64,000 nucleotides of DNA from Prevotella sp. UBA4217 (GCA_002379425.1 DFTH01000012.1:109860-173859), one strand, 5' to 3'. Numbered from the stretch's first letter, positions 8,491 to 17,761 are shown. Made by a program: numbers and translations. The notes: generated from the letters alone by a model not told the origin.

Positions 8491-10581
8491 TCATTTCTTT
8501 CTTGCACCTTTGGACTTCAGGTAGTAGCCATGGATGCCATCCAGTGATCCCGTAGGGTAATGTTGGCGCTTCAGGGCCATGCCAAGTTTGCGGAGCGTGG
8601 GCACATCGGCGGCTATCAGGCTTTTGCGTAGTCGTTGCTGGATCTCGGTGGTGGTCAGGAAATACTCCTTGCGGTGCTCGGCAGGTGAGAAGAGGGTGCT
8701 GAGGACATCCTCCACCGAGGTGCGCGACTGGTGGCGCCCGTTGTGGGCCACGATCTCGGCCTCGTCGGCGTTGGTGAACCAGTAGATATCGCCGCGCTCC
8801 AGTTCAGCCAGGGCCTGGGCGTACATCTGTTTGTAGTTGATATGCCCCGACATGTCAGCCTGTCCTGTCATCTCCACACAGAGGTAGCGGCGCGAGCCCG
8901 TGGGATCGGTCAGGGGCTGATGCTCGTTGGTGGTGGCGATGAATGAGCAGAGGCGTGGTGTCATGGTGTATTGGTCGGAGCGCATCTTCCTCACCTGGAC
9001 ATCCTTCTCCGTGAGGAGCCGCTTGATCTTGGCCTGCTCGCGGTCGGTCTTGGCATTATACTCGTCGATGTTCACGAGCCACATCCTTCCCAGCACGCGC
9101 TCCACCTGCTCGGCATTGTCCATCTTGATGTCGTCCATGTAGTACTCCCTCAGGTAGTAGGGTAGGATGTTCTTGCAGAAGGTCGATTTCTTCATGGCCT
9201 GCGAACCGATGAGGAGCGGCACCACGGAGTTGCCGTAGTCGCGGTTCTTGTTCAGGGCCTGGGCCACCATCGCCAGGAACCAGCGGTGGAAGAAGTGGGG
9301 CCAGCGGTCGTAGTCGGTCTTCAGCCTGCGGGCGTATGCCTCGATGTAGTCGTGCTTGCCGTCCCATTTCCCCACGCCGGCGAGGAACTCGTGGATCGGG
9401 TTGTAGGGTTTCACCAGCGACGACTGGACGAAGAGTTCGATGTCGATGCTCCAGCCGTGTCCGCCTTCCAGCATCTCCTCGAAGGCGATGCGCTTCACCT
9501 CACGGTCTGTCAGCGGCTGCCACGGACGGAAGCATTCGTCGTTGGGGCGGAACTCCACCATCTGCTTCACCACGTTATAACGCAACTGGTAGCGACGTGC
9601 CATGAAGTCGCGGATGGAGCGGGCGATGCGCTCCTTCTCGTTCATCTGCGAGACCGCCTTGCCTGTGGACGGACGGGTATAGGTGGCGCGGAAGATTTTC
9701 CTCACCACATCCTCGCTCTGGCTGATACGGCTGCTCCAAAGCGTGCGCTTGACACAGCCCTCCTCTGCCAGTCCGGCCCTGTGGCAGTAGCCGGCCAGCG
9801 ATGCCACCAGGGCTTCGTCGTCATCCCCGGGGTGCTGTTCTATGGCTCGTTGCAGACAGGTGTAGAACTCCAGGCGCAACCGTTCCTGCTCGTCGTACGC
9901 GGGATACCACTTCACCATGCCGTTGTCTTCCGACTCCACTCCCTTGTAGGGCGCGAGTGGCTCACTGGCATCCCTGGCTACAGGCAGCATCGTCGCTTCA
10001 GGCTGGTAGAACAACTGCGGGTCGTGGCTCATCCGGCATCCAGTCTCAAGGGTGAGTTCCTGCCGCCGGAGGTCGCACCTTGCCAGGCCCTGGTAGATGG
10101 GGATGGCTGCCTCCTGTGCCTTGCGCAGCAGGGTCAGATAGGCGTTGGCAGACTGAGGCTCATGGCCGTCGGCATATCCCACGCGGATCACCACCTTCAG
10201 CGTGCGCTGACTGCTGCCTGCAAAGGCCATCAGGGTGTAGGGCACTGCCGCTATGCGCCTGCGTACCTCACTGATTTGCGACATTCCCCGGCGACAATCG
10301 ACGCTCATCATCAGCAGATAGGTCTTGGTGCGCAGGTCGTTGAAGCCATTGCGCCCGAAGGTACCATGAAACACCAGCCTGGGCAACTTGTCGCTGGCTG
10401 GCAACGGGCCGTCATGGCCGTGTCCCTGCTCGTCCAGCATCCTGTTGTACGACTGGGTGGCTATTTCTGCTACGGTCTTTTGGTACTTGTCAGAGCGAAT
10501 AAGGCTGATGACGGTTTCTAACTCTGTTGACACAGGCATGGCTGCTATGCCATCGCAGGTCTTTGCTTTTGTGATCTTCAT
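8491..10581 (-). CDS. VirE-family P-loop ATPase with VirE N-terminal domain
   Basis: I choose the ATG at 10581 (696 residues) because it lies just downstream of a good promoter; the longer frame has no support. The N-terminal 200 residues match the VirE N domain (BT4734-like), and the C-terminal half is a helicase-like P-loop domain common in Bacteroidetes. The nucleotide-binding loop reads GSQAMKKSTF, so the usual glycines of GxxGxGK are partly replaced. A Walker B-like VNIDEYN follows. Members are often linked to mobile or repeat-rich regions, but their function is not established. It is convergent with the LRR lipoprotein gene and codirectional with the DUF6078-type gene. Confidence 0.78.
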   Translation of the reverse strand: MKITKAKTCDGIAAMPVSTELETVISLIRSDKYQKTVAEIATQSYNRMLDEQGHGHDGPLPASDKLPRLVFHGTFGRNGFNDLRTKTYLLMMSVDCRRGMSQISEVRRRIAAVPYTLMAFAGSSQRTLKVVIRVGYADGHEPQSANAYLTLLRKAQEAAIPIYQGLARCDLRRQELTLETGCRMSHDPQLFYQPEATMLPVARDASEPLAPYKGVESEDNGMVKWYPAYDEQERLRLEFYTCLQRAIEQHPGDDDEALVASLAGYCHRAGLAEEGCVKRTLWSSRISQSEDVVRKIFRATYTRPSTGKAVSQMNEKERIARSIRDFMARRYQLRYNVVKQMVEFRPNDECFRPWQPLTDREVKRIAFEEMLEGGHGWSIDIELFVQSSLVKPYNPIHEFLAGVGKWDGKHDYIEAYARRLKTDYDRWPHFFHRWFLAMVAQALNKNRDYGNSVVPLLIGSQAMKKSTFCKNILPYYLREYYMDDIKMDNAEQVERVLGRMWLVNIDEYNAKTDREQAKIKRLLTEKDVQVRKMRSDQYTMTPRLCSFIATTNEHQPLTDPTGSRRYLCVEMTGQADMSGHINYKQMYAQALAELERGDIYWFTNADEAEIVAHNGRHQSRTSVEDVLSTLFSPAEHRKEYFLTTTEIQQRLRKSLIAADVPTLRKLGMALKRQHYPTGSLDGIHGYYLKSKGARKK

Positions 10582-10609
10582 AAAGTGTTGTTTCTTGGGT
10601 AATCGGCTG

Positions 10610-10640
10610 CAAAGATACAAAAAAAATCTGTACGCTGCAA
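10610..10640 (-). promoter_or_regulatory. promoter of virE-type gene
   Basis: On the minus strand TTG (10638-10640), 20 bases, TATCTTTG (10610-10617). It fits the Bacteroidetes consensus and lies 28 bases upstream of the chosen start. Confidence 0.7.
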
Positions 10641-10896
10641 TACTTTGCAAGTGCCTCGCGGACAGGAAATTACGTTTCTCGAACAGTGGAGTTGTTCCAG
10701 CGTTTGTACCAAACCTTGGTACAATGTGTTTCAAGCCTTGGTACACTGTGTTCCAACCTTTGGTATTTTTCTTGGTACATGTGTTAAAAAAGCATAAAGC
10801 CAGTTTCAGGGTGCAGGATAAGGTGCAGGATGACTTGCCTAACCAGTTGATGTTCAGGTCAGGTGCAGGATAGGCAGGATGAAATGATGAAATGTA
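10641..10896. repeat. repeat-rich intergenic DNA between virE-type and DUF6078 genes
   Basis: No gene is supported here. Two adjacent 22-bp units (10712-10733 and 10734-10755) share the core CCTTGGTACA, and a third, degenerate unit follows to about 10780. The inverted repeat GTACCAA...TTGGTAC (10706-10722) overlaps the first unit. A second motif, GTGCAGGAT, occurs three times between about 10811 and 10872. The direct repeats are contiguous, so this is not a CRISPR array. Confidence 0.7.
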
Positions 10897-11328
10897 TTAG
10901 AATTGGTATTCTGTCACGTATCCTTCAAACTCCAGGTCGGTACATCCTCTCTGGCGGAAGAAGTTGAGAATCCATTCCTGTTGTTCAGGCGTGAGCAGTT
11001 TCTCGCCATGCTGGTAGCGGTAGTAGGCGGTGCGGCTGCCCAGGTAACTGACCAGACTTCTCCTGATACCTGCAGCATCGCGCTCCCTGACATTATAGAG
11101 AAGTTTGTTGAATCCCCAGGCCAGTCGCGTCTTCTCGTCCTTCCTGAAGAATCTGCATGACCCGTCCGCTCCCAGTGCTGTCGGATATACGGCAGGACCA
11201 AAGGTCAGATGACTGGGTATGTAAGCGGTGATCTGTCTGCGCAGGCAGTCTGTAGCATGGGGACAGTGGTCGTTGAAACAGACCTGGAAACTGGGCGGTA
11301 CTTTGTAGTAATTGAAATCTTTCTCCAT
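10897..11328 (-). CDS. DUF6078-type protein
   Basis: This 143-residue cytosolic protein has an N-terminal cysteine cluster (CFNDHCPHATDC) that could bind zinc, then basic helices. It resembles the Bacteroidetes family annotated DUF6078, often found near virE-type genes; the assignment is from memory of the family pattern. Function is unknown. It has its own Bacteroidetes-type promoter and is separated from the codirectional virE-type gene by about 315 bp of repeat-rich DNA. Confidence 0.65.
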   Translation of the reverse strand: MEKDFNYYKVPPSFQVCFNDHCPHATDCLRRQITAYIPSHLTFGPAVYPTALGADGSCRFFRKDEKTRLAWGFNKLLYNVRERDAAGIRRSLVSYLGSRTAYYRYQHGEKLLTPEQQEWILNFFRQRGCTDLEFEGYVTEYQF

Positions 11329-11348
11329 AGATTGATGTCTTTTGGCTG

Positions 11349-11379
11349 CAAATATAGTGCAAATAGTTTAAACTACCAA
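11349..11379 (-). promoter_or_regulatory. promoter of DUF6078-type gene
   Basis: Minus strand: TTG (11377-11379), 20 bases, TATATTTG (11349-11356), ending 20 bases before the start codon. Confidence 0.65.
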
Positions 11380-11391
11380 ATATGCCAGCCT

Positions 11392-11551
11392 AAAACTGGG
11401 GTGAAACCGTATAAATACCCGATTTGCAAGCCTGAATCGGTTAAAAAATGTAAAATACCATTTATTCAAACGTAGGATTGTATTGTAAGAACGATTTTTT
11501 TCATTAACTTTGTACCCTACAAATTAGTTATAACTAAAAATAAAGAAAATG
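11392..11551 (+). repeat. promoter-bearing repeat, copy A
   Basis: This 160-bp block is almost identical to 20442-20600: I see one substitution and a 2-base length difference near the 3' end. It contains TTG (11483-11485), 19 bases and TAACTTTG (11505-11512), a good Bacteroidetes promoter, and runs up to the start codon of the next gene. Further upstream are nested inverted repeats, CCGATT/AATCGG (11419-11424, 11435-11440) and AACCG/CGGTT (11405-11409, 11438-11442), a possible regulator site. The other copy drives clpV. Confidence 0.9.
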
Positions 11552-13546
11552 AAAAGAATCAAGTATCTACTCAGTAATGCCTTATGGCTGACAGGCATGC
11601 TGTTCATTTCCGTAGCCTGTTCCACTGAGGACAATCCCTCTCCCAGTTCTCCGACAGATGTCTCACAAGGCTTCTTCTCCGACGCTATCAACAAACTGAT
11701 TGACGAGAACTATGAGAAAGTGAAGGCCAACGGCTATGCCGAACTCGTGATCCCCGCCTCGCTCTATCCGAAGGGCATGATCAAGATGCCCGCCGCCGAC
11801 ATGGAGGCCATGGACTACGTGATCAAGGCCGGTCATACAGCCTTCGTCAACGGTGGTGCCGTGCGCGACGGTGTGATGGGCAAGGAACTCCACGACGTGG
11901 ATTTCTCAACCGACGCCACGCCCGACGAACTGATAGCCATTGTGCCCAACTCCCACAAGACGCAGGCCGGCAAACTCACCATCGCCCAGGCCGAGCACGA
12001 GGGCGGCATCCGTACCGACATGGTGCCCTATCAGGCTATGGACATCCGTTTGAAGGGTCAGTGGGGTGTTCCCGAGAGCCCCTACTTTGGTCAGACCTAT
12101 AGTAAGAATCTGATTGACGACTCTTATGGACGCGACCTGACCATTAATGCCGTTTACTATGACTACAAGACAGGCGATATCATCGACTATCACGGTGGTC
12201 TTCGCGACATCCGCGAGAAGATTATTCGTACTCCCGTTGAGCCGAACCTGGCCTTCACGATCGACCCGCAGTCGATCCTCCGTGCCGTGCGCTTCGCAGC
12301 CCGCTACGACTTCACCGTCGAGGAGAATACCGCCAAGGCCATCGAGACCCACCTGCCCAATGTTGAGCAGATCACGCCTTCGCTCCGCCGCTATGTGGTG
12401 ATGAAGGGCTTCTGCGACAAGTGCGCCTTCCGCACCTATCAGTACAACGTGAAGTACGGCGTGCTCGGCTATCTGTGCCCGATGCTGAAGGACTATATCG
12501 GCAATGCCGAGTATGAGGACTACCTGAAGACCGTGTTCGACTATGTAGATTCTCAGAAAGCCATGGAAGCCAGTCTGGCATATTGTATTCTCTTCATGCC
12601 TCCTGTAATGAAAGAACTTGGCGACAAGGAGCCTACCTTCGCCAATATCACGGCAGCCTTCGACAAACTGGAGCAGGGCAGCGGCCAGGACAAACTCTTC
12701 TGGCTCGAGGACTACCGCTTCACGAAGAAAGACCCCATCCTCATCTGGAGGAACTACTGTCTGATGACCAGTGATGCCACGCTGAAGGACGCCGCCCTGG
12801 TGAACAGCCTCCGGAAGGAGTTTACGTTCAAGAGCAGTCTGATGCTGCTCAACGCCATGGCCCTGCGCGACCCCAACCTGAAGAAGTATGCCGACGAGTG
12901 GAGCAAGGACCTGCCTGCAAGCACCGATCTCGACAAGGTAGAAACTGACTACACAGTGAAGGATGGTGAAATTCTGACAGGTATCTCCGAGCATGCGCTG
13001 ATCATCCCTGACGGTGCAACGATCACGCTGGAGAGTGCCGGTGCGCTGAATGCCATCATCTGTCAGGGTGATGCCAAGATCATCCTCTCGAAGGGAACAA
13101 CCAATATCTTTGATTGCGAAGAGCGTTATGGCAGTGCCATTAAGACCCAAAGTGGTAAGACGCTGACCATCGACGGTGAAGGAGCACTCTACGCTCTCGG
13201 CGGTCAGGAAGGTGCCGGCATCGGCGGCAACGGCAATATCGTCATCAACAGCGGTACGATTGAGGCCCACGGCGGTCAATATGGAGCCGGTATCGGCAGC
13301 GAGATGTATTCTCCGTGTGGTGACATCACCATCAATGGCGGTAAGATCAAGGCTCAAGGTGGAGACCAGGCTGCAGGTATCGGTAGCGGTCAGGACGGTG
13401 AGTGCGGCAATATCGTCATCAAGAGCAACGTTACGGAGGTCGTCGCAATAGCCGGTTCAGAGTGTGAGAATCATATTGGATCTGGTGTCGGTGGCAAATG
13501 TGGCACAGTGACCATTGAGGACAAGACCAAGGTCTTTAATGAATAA
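11549..13546 (+). CDS. lipoprotein with poly(A) polymerase/CCA-adding-type nucleotidyltransferase and glycine-rich repeat tail
   Basis: The signal peptide ends in a lipobox with C24, followed by STEDNP, so the protein is exported and lipidated. Residues 100-270 carry the class II nucleotidyltransferase signature: GGAVRDG from 102, the metal-binding D116-x-D118 in HDVDFST, R195-D196 in the RDLTINA motif, and the template-like 'ILRAVRFAARY' segment. All key acids are present. Residues about 460-665 form beta-strand repeats with recurring GAGIG/AAGIGS motifs, resembling a right-handed beta-helix or adhesin-like tail that the paralogues lack. Known family members act on RNA in the cytosol, so an exported version is odd and its substrate is unknown. 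It is the first gene of a probable four-gene operon. Confidence 0.85.
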   Translation: MKRIKYLLSNALWLTGMLFISVACSTEDNPSPSSPTDVSQGFFSDAINKLIDENYEKVKANGYAELVIPASLYPKGMIKMPAADMEAMDYVIKAGHTAFVNGGAVRDGVMGKELHDVDFSTDATPDELIAIVPNSHKTQAGKLTIAQAEHEGGIRTDMVPYQAMDIRLKGQWGVPESPYFGQTYSKNLIDDSYGRDLTINAVYYDYKTGDIIDYHGGLRDIREKIIRTPVEPNLAFTIDPQSILRAVRFAARYDFTVEENTAKAIETHLPNVEQITPSLRRYVVMKGFCDKCAFRTYQYNVKYGVLGYLCPMLKDYIGNAEYEDYLKTVFDYVDSQKAMEASLAYCILFMPPVMKELGDKEPTFANITAAFDKLEQGSGQDKLFWLEDYRFTKKDPILIWRNYCLMTSDATLKDAALVNSLRKEFTFKSSLMLLNAMALRDPNLKKYADEWSKDLPASTDLDKVETDYTVKDGEILTGISEHALIIPDGATITLESAGALNAIICQGDAKIILSKGTTNIFDCEERYGSAIKTQSGKTLTIDGEGALYALGGQEGAGIGGNGNIVINSGTIEAHGGQYGAGIGSEMYSPCGDITINGGKIKAQGGDQAAGIGSGQDGECGNIVIKSNVTEVVAIAGSECENHIGSGVGGKCGTVTIEDKTKVFNE

Positions 13547-13586
13547 GTGTTAATATGTTTATGTAGAAGTAATAGTCGATTTGGTA

Positions 13587-14963
13587 ATGAAAGCATTAAA
13601 TTACAGGATAGGAATATGGCTGATGACGTTCAGCCTATTCCTATCTACTTCCACGACCTTCGTATCATGCGCATTCGAAGATAATGCCATAGATCCGAGG
13701 CCGGAAGAACCGACCTCCCAAGGTTTCTTTACAGATGAAATCAACAAACTGATTGACGAGAACTACGAAAAAGTTAAGGCCAATGGCTATGCGAAGTTGG
13801 TGATACCGAAGTCATTGTATAAGGAAGGTCTTTTTACGTTCCCTGTCAATGCTGCTAGTGACATGAAATGCATGGTGGATGCCGGCTACAAGGCATACGT
13901 CAATGGTGGTACAGTTCGCGACGGGGTGATGGGTACGCCGAGCCACGATATCGATTTCTCCACCAATGCCAGCATCGATCAGATTGTGGCGACGGTGCCT
14001 AATGCCAAGAGTTTCAATGCCTTTAAGAATATCTGGGTAGTCAAGGCCTATCATGAAGGTGACTTGGAGACCGACATCGCTCCCATCTTCTCCATCTTCC
14101 CGGAGTACAGCGGAAAGGGCAACGTGCCTGTCACCAAGTATCCCGACTCCCCCTACTGCGACGACCTGCTGGAGGACACCTACAGCCGAGATTTTACCAT
14201 TAACGCACTCTATTACGACTACGGGACAGGTGACATTATTGATTATCACGGCGGTCTGCATGACCTGCGGGATGGCATTATGAATACCGTGGTTACTGCC
14301 GATGTGAAAATTGCCCTGGACGCCCGTGCTATCCTGAGAGGTCTCCGCTTTGCTGCCAAATATCAGTTCCGCGTGGGCGATGAACTGGACAAGGCATACA
14401 AAGATCATATTGATGCGTTAAAGGAACTCGACACTTACAATAGTATCTATAATATGGAGAGCGGCTTCAACGGCGGTTTCGCCCTGCGCTACTTCAAGTT
14501 GCTGGAGCAGTACAAGGTGACCGACTACTTCCTGACCTCGCTGACCGACCGTCTGCAGACCTCCGCCTACAAGGATTTCGTGGAAGGGATGCTCGGTGAG
14601 TTCGACAAGGTCGGCAAGGCCGACATGGCACTCTCCTGGGCCGCCATCTTCTGGCCCCGCTTCGCCGACGACATCAAGGCGAAGGCCAATCCCACGAAGG
14701 ACGATGTGGTTGCCGCCTGGACAGCCATCGACAAGGCGAACAAGGAGAACTTCAAGTTTGACTATAAGGACTATACCTACATTCCCGGATTTGTACAGGA
14801 TGTGTGGTACCTGCAACTGCAGATGACCGATCCCGCCAATAAGACGGAGGCAAAGGCAGCCGAGATCCGCAAGTCCGCCCACTTCGCCGAGGCCCTGCGC
14901 TTCCTGAAAGCCTGTGCAGCCCTGGACAGCAGTCTCGCTGACGTGGCTGCTTACTGGGAGTAG
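13587..14963 (+). CDS. lipoprotein with PAP/CCA-type nucleotidyltransferase domain
   Basis: I start at ATG 13587 (458 residues). The leader ends in a lipobox (FVSC) followed by AFEDN. A helical segment shared with the paralogues (INKLIDENYEKVKANGYA) precedes the nucleotidyltransferase core: GGTVRDG from residue 107, D121-x-D123 in HDIDFST, RDFTINALYYD, and a DYHGGLHDLRDG segment before 'AILRGLRFAAKY'. The C-terminal 180 residues are helical. The acids expected for catalysis are present. It lies 40 bp after the preceding paralogue and 28 bp before a nucleotidase gene. The substrate is unknown. Confidence 0.85.
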   Translation: MKALNYRIGIWLMTFSLFLSTSTTFVSCAFEDNAIDPRPEEPTSQGFFTDEINKLIDENYEKVKANGYAKLVIPKSLYKEGLFTFPVNAASDMKCMVDAGYKAYVNGGTVRDGVMGTPSHDIDFSTNASIDQIVATVPNAKSFNAFKNIWVVKAYHEGDLETDIAPIFSIFPEYSGKGNVPVTKYPDSPYCDDLLEDTYSRDFTINALYYDYGTGDIIDYHGGLHDLRDGIMNTVVTADVKIALDARAILRGLRFAAKYQFRVGDELDKAYKDHIDALKELDTYNSIYNMESGFNGGFALRYFKLLEQYKVTDYFLTSLTDRLQTSAYKDFVEGMLGEFDKVGKADMALSWAAIFWPRFADDIKAKANPTKDDVVAAWTAIDKANKENFKFDYKDYTYIPGFVQDVWYLQLQMTDPANKTEAKAAEIRKSAHFAEALRFLKACAALDSSLADVAAYWE

Positions 14964-14991
14964 GTCACAGACAAAGATTCGTTGACAAAGC

Positions 14992-16590
14992 ATGAAAGAC
15001 AGTTTTAGGGGCTGTCTCAGACGTTCCCTCCCGGGCTTGGTCCTCGGCGTTTCCGCGGCAGTTGCCTCGTGCACGTCCGAGGACAACCCGGCCGGACCGG
15101 TCAGTCCGGTCGCGCCCCAGAAGAGCATCGTGATCCTCTATGAGAGTGATTCCCATTGTGAGGTTTCCGGCTATCCGAAAATCGCGGGACTGCGTGACGC
15201 TATCAACCAAAGTGACACCGCCTATGCAGGGGTCGTCTGTTGCGGCGACTTTCTACAGGGCGGTGCCGTTGGGACAGTCTCAAAGGGTAAGTATATTGCC
15301 GATATCATGAAGGCCGTGGGCTACGATGCCGTCACGGTAGGCAATCATGAGTTTGAGTTCGGGAGTGTGAATATGGAAAACCTCCTCAGTCAGATAGGTG
15401 CCCCGGTGGTCTGTGCCAACCTTTTCCGACACGGAGAGGCGAAAAGCGTCTATCCCGCCTATGCGATCCGCCGATATGGTGACAAGCGTGTGGCCTTCAT
15501 AGGGCTCCTGACGCCGGAGACGTTCTCGACTCAGAACTTTGCCTTCTTTGACAGCGAGGGCAATCAACTCTATGACCTGACCGGCGAAGGACTGGAGAAA
15601 CTGGTACAGCAGGCTGTCGATGATGCCAGGAGCGAAGGAGCCGACTATGTTGTGTTGCTCTCCCACATGGGTGAGCGTTCGGTAATCGCGCTGACGTCTC
15701 ACGACCTGATCAAGCGGACACGAGGTATCGACGTGGTGCTCGACGGCCACACCCACACGTCCGTTCCTTCTGCGTATGTGAATAACATCGATGGCAAGCC
15801 GGTGCTGGTGTCGCAGTCCGGTGATAAGTTCAAGCATATCGGCAAACTGGTGATCAAAGGCAGCGGAGAACTGTCGGCCACGCTCCTCCCGACGAAAGAG
15901 GTGGCGGAGGTGAGCAAACCAGTTTCTGATGTCATTGACGCCGTGGCGGTTGAGGTGAATAAAATGGTGGGCGTCGTATTGTGCCATAACGACTACCCCC
16001 TGGTATCCATAAGTCAGGAAGGGAAGACCTTGTCGATGGTACAGGAGACGGCCATAGGCGACCTACTAGCCGACGCTTACCGTGACTACTGTCAGGCGGA
16101 CATCGGTCTGCAGCAGGGCATATCCCTTGCCCGGGACATTGCCGCCGGTAGTATTACGATGCAGGATATGCTGGACCTCATCCCTTTCGAGGATCAGATC
16201 TATCTGATCGAGGTGAAGGGCAGTCTGCTCCATCAGGTGCTGGAAAGATGTACGAAAAGTCTGCCGATCCCCGGCATGTACTTCCCCCAGTGTTCCGGTC
16301 TGAAATACACGGTGCACCAGAAGAGTGACACGGTGACCGACGTGATGGTGCTCGACCGCGCCAGCGGTGCGTACAAGGCGCTTGATCCGGAGCAGCATTA
16401 CCGGGTGGCACTGGGCGTGTTCTATTCCAGTCTGGGCTTCTATGGCATGATGAAGGACTGCAAGGTCATCAGGTTCTCTTCAGAGACTACCCGTGATGCC
16501 CTGGTGAAATACCTGGCTAAGACACTCAACGGGCAACTGGGCGACGGCTACAAGAGTGCCCAGGGGCGCATCACGATCATAGACGATTAA
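14992..16590 (+). CDS. lipoprotein 5'-nucleotidase (UshA-type)
   Basis: The 532-residue product has a lipoprotein signal (VASC, then TSEDNP) and the two domains of the 5'-nucleotidase/2',3'-cyclic phosphodiesterase family. The N-terminal metallophosphatase domain shows a D-x-H motif (ESDSHCE), GDFLQGG, GNHEFEFG and DGHTHTS. The C-terminal domain begins near residue 335 with 'ETAIGDLLADAYRDY'. Family members hydrolyse nucleotides and nucleotide sugars outside the cytoplasm. It lies between two exported nucleotidyltransferase genes in the same direction, with gaps of 28 and 24 bp, suggesting a shared extracytoplasmic nucleotide pathway. Confidence 0.88.
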   Translation: MKDSFRGCLRRSLPGLVLGVSAAVASCTSEDNPAGPVSPVAPQKSIVILYESDSHCEVSGYPKIAGLRDAINQSDTAYAGVVCCGDFLQGGAVGTVSKGKYIADIMKAVGYDAVTVGNHEFEFGSVNMENLLSQIGAPVVCANLFRHGEAKSVYPAYAIRRYGDKRVAFIGLLTPETFSTQNFAFFDSEGNQLYDLTGEGLEKLVQQAVDDARSEGADYVVLLSHMGERSVIALTSHDLIKRTRGIDVVLDGHTHTSVPSAYVNNIDGKPVLVSQSGDKFKHIGKLVIKGSGELSATLLPTKEVAEVSKPVSDVIDAVAVEVNKMVGVVLCHNDYPLVSISQEGKTLSMVQETAIGDLLADAYRDYCQADIGLQQGISLARDIAAGSITMQDMLDLIPFEDQIYLIEVKGSLLHQVLERCTKSLPIPGMYFPQCSGLKYTVHQKSDTVTDVMVLDRASGAYKALDPEQHYRVALGVFYSSLGFYGMMKDCKVIRFSSETTRDALVKYLAKTLNGQLGDGYKSAQGRITIIDD

Positions 16591-16614
16591 CAACTAACAG
16601 GAATAGTGAAGGCA

Positions 16615-17695
16615 ATGAAAAAAGTTCAGGAAAAAAAACGGATGGAGTTTGCTACTGTTGTTGGGTCTGCTCCTGACTGGATCCACGACATTCGTTTCGT
16701 GTACTGTTGAAGACAATGCCATTGAACCACAGCAAGAAGAGGTGGCGAAAGGCTTCTTTACGGATGAGATAAACAAGTTGATCGACGAGAACTATGAGAA
16801 GGTGAAGGCCAACGGCTATGCCGAGTTGGTAATCCCTGCCGCCATGTTCGACCATACGTTTTTCAAGATTCCCGATAATGCGAAAGGGGATATGGACTAT
16901 GTGATAAATGCCGGCTATAAGGCTTATGTCTTTGGAGGTACGGTTCGAGATGCTGTGGTGGGTGTAGCCTCGAATGACGTGGACTTCACCACTGATGCCA
17001 CACCTGAGGAGTTGGAGAAGATTGTGCCTAACACGAAAATCTTCGTCGCTCCCAACGGCTATAAGGTGGCTCAGGCATGGCATGGAAACGATCGCACTGA
17101 CATGGGAACGATGCGCGCCATCTATTATTATCTGCGCGGAAAGGATGGCATTCCCGAGAGCAGTTATCCCACCGACGGCACCATCAACGTGTATTCCAAG
17201 GAACTTTGGGAAGACAGTTACAGCCGCGACCTGACTATTAATGCGATCTACTATGATGGCAAGACAGGTAATCTGATTGACTATCATGGCGGTCTGCACG
17301 ACATCCGTGAAGGTGTCATCCGTTCTACGGCAGATCCAGATGCGGTCTATCCCTATAATGCGGAGGCCTTGATAAGGGCTGTACGCTTTGCTGCGCGCTT
17401 TGGATTTACCATCGAAACTGAGACCGACAAAGCCATCCGCAAGCATCTTTCGGCCTGCGATGAACTCGGAGCCGGAGGTATTGCCTACGACTTGATCAAG
17501 GTGTTCCACGATGGCAACATGACCCTCGGGTATCGGCTGATGAAGGATTATGGTATCCTCGATCGTTTCTTCCTGACGCTGAAGGACACGCTGAATACCT
17601 CCAACTACGACAGTTACGCCAAGGCTCTGCTGGTGCTGCAGGCCAAGGCTCAGACCGACCCGGAAGCGGCAAAGACCGTTGACCTCTGGAGATAG
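16615..17695 (+). CDS. lipoprotein PAP/CCA-type nucleotidyltransferase with apparent frameshift in the leader
   Basis: The nucleotidyltransferase frame is open from 16619 and encodes a signal peptide with lipobox VSC, then TVEDN, but it has no ATG. The only suitable ATG, at 16615, is out of frame by one base. Removing one A from either the A6 run (16618-16623) or the A8 run (16631-16638) would join it to the signal peptide. The core is intact: GGTVRDA, D-x-D in NDVDFTT, RDLTINA and 'LIRAVRFAARF'. The helical C-terminus is shorter than in the paralogues. The gene may be phase variable, rescued by slippage, decayed, or affected by a sequence error. A TTG at 16649 would lose the basic start of the leader. 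Confidence 0.72.
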
Positions 17696-17706
17696 AAGCA
17701 GCAGAC

Positions 17707-17748
17707 AAAAGAAGAGAGGCGACCTGTGCAGGCCGCCTCTCTTCTTTT
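17707..17748. terminator. bidirectional terminator
   Basis: A perfect 14-bp inverted repeat (aaaagaagagaggc / gcctctcttctttt), extendable inward, lies between two convergent genes and ends in a T-run on the plus strand and, through the A-run, on the minus strand. Confidence 0.85.
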
Positions 17749-17761
17749 GCCCCCTTTCGGT

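Noticed and set aside
9286..10521. A 411-codon plus-strand frame over the VirE-type gene
   Set aside because: It has no promoter or start context, and the minus strand encodes a clear VirE-family protein.
11906..13357. A 483-codon antisense frame over the first nucleotidyltransferase gene
   Set aside because: The plus-strand product has a signal peptide and conserved catalytic motifs. The antisense product is low in recognisable structure.
11549..13546. Housekeeping CCA-adding enzyme or poly(A) polymerase
   Set aside because: All four paralogues begin with lipoprotein leaders and lie in tandem, so they are not the single cytosolic housekeeping enzyme.
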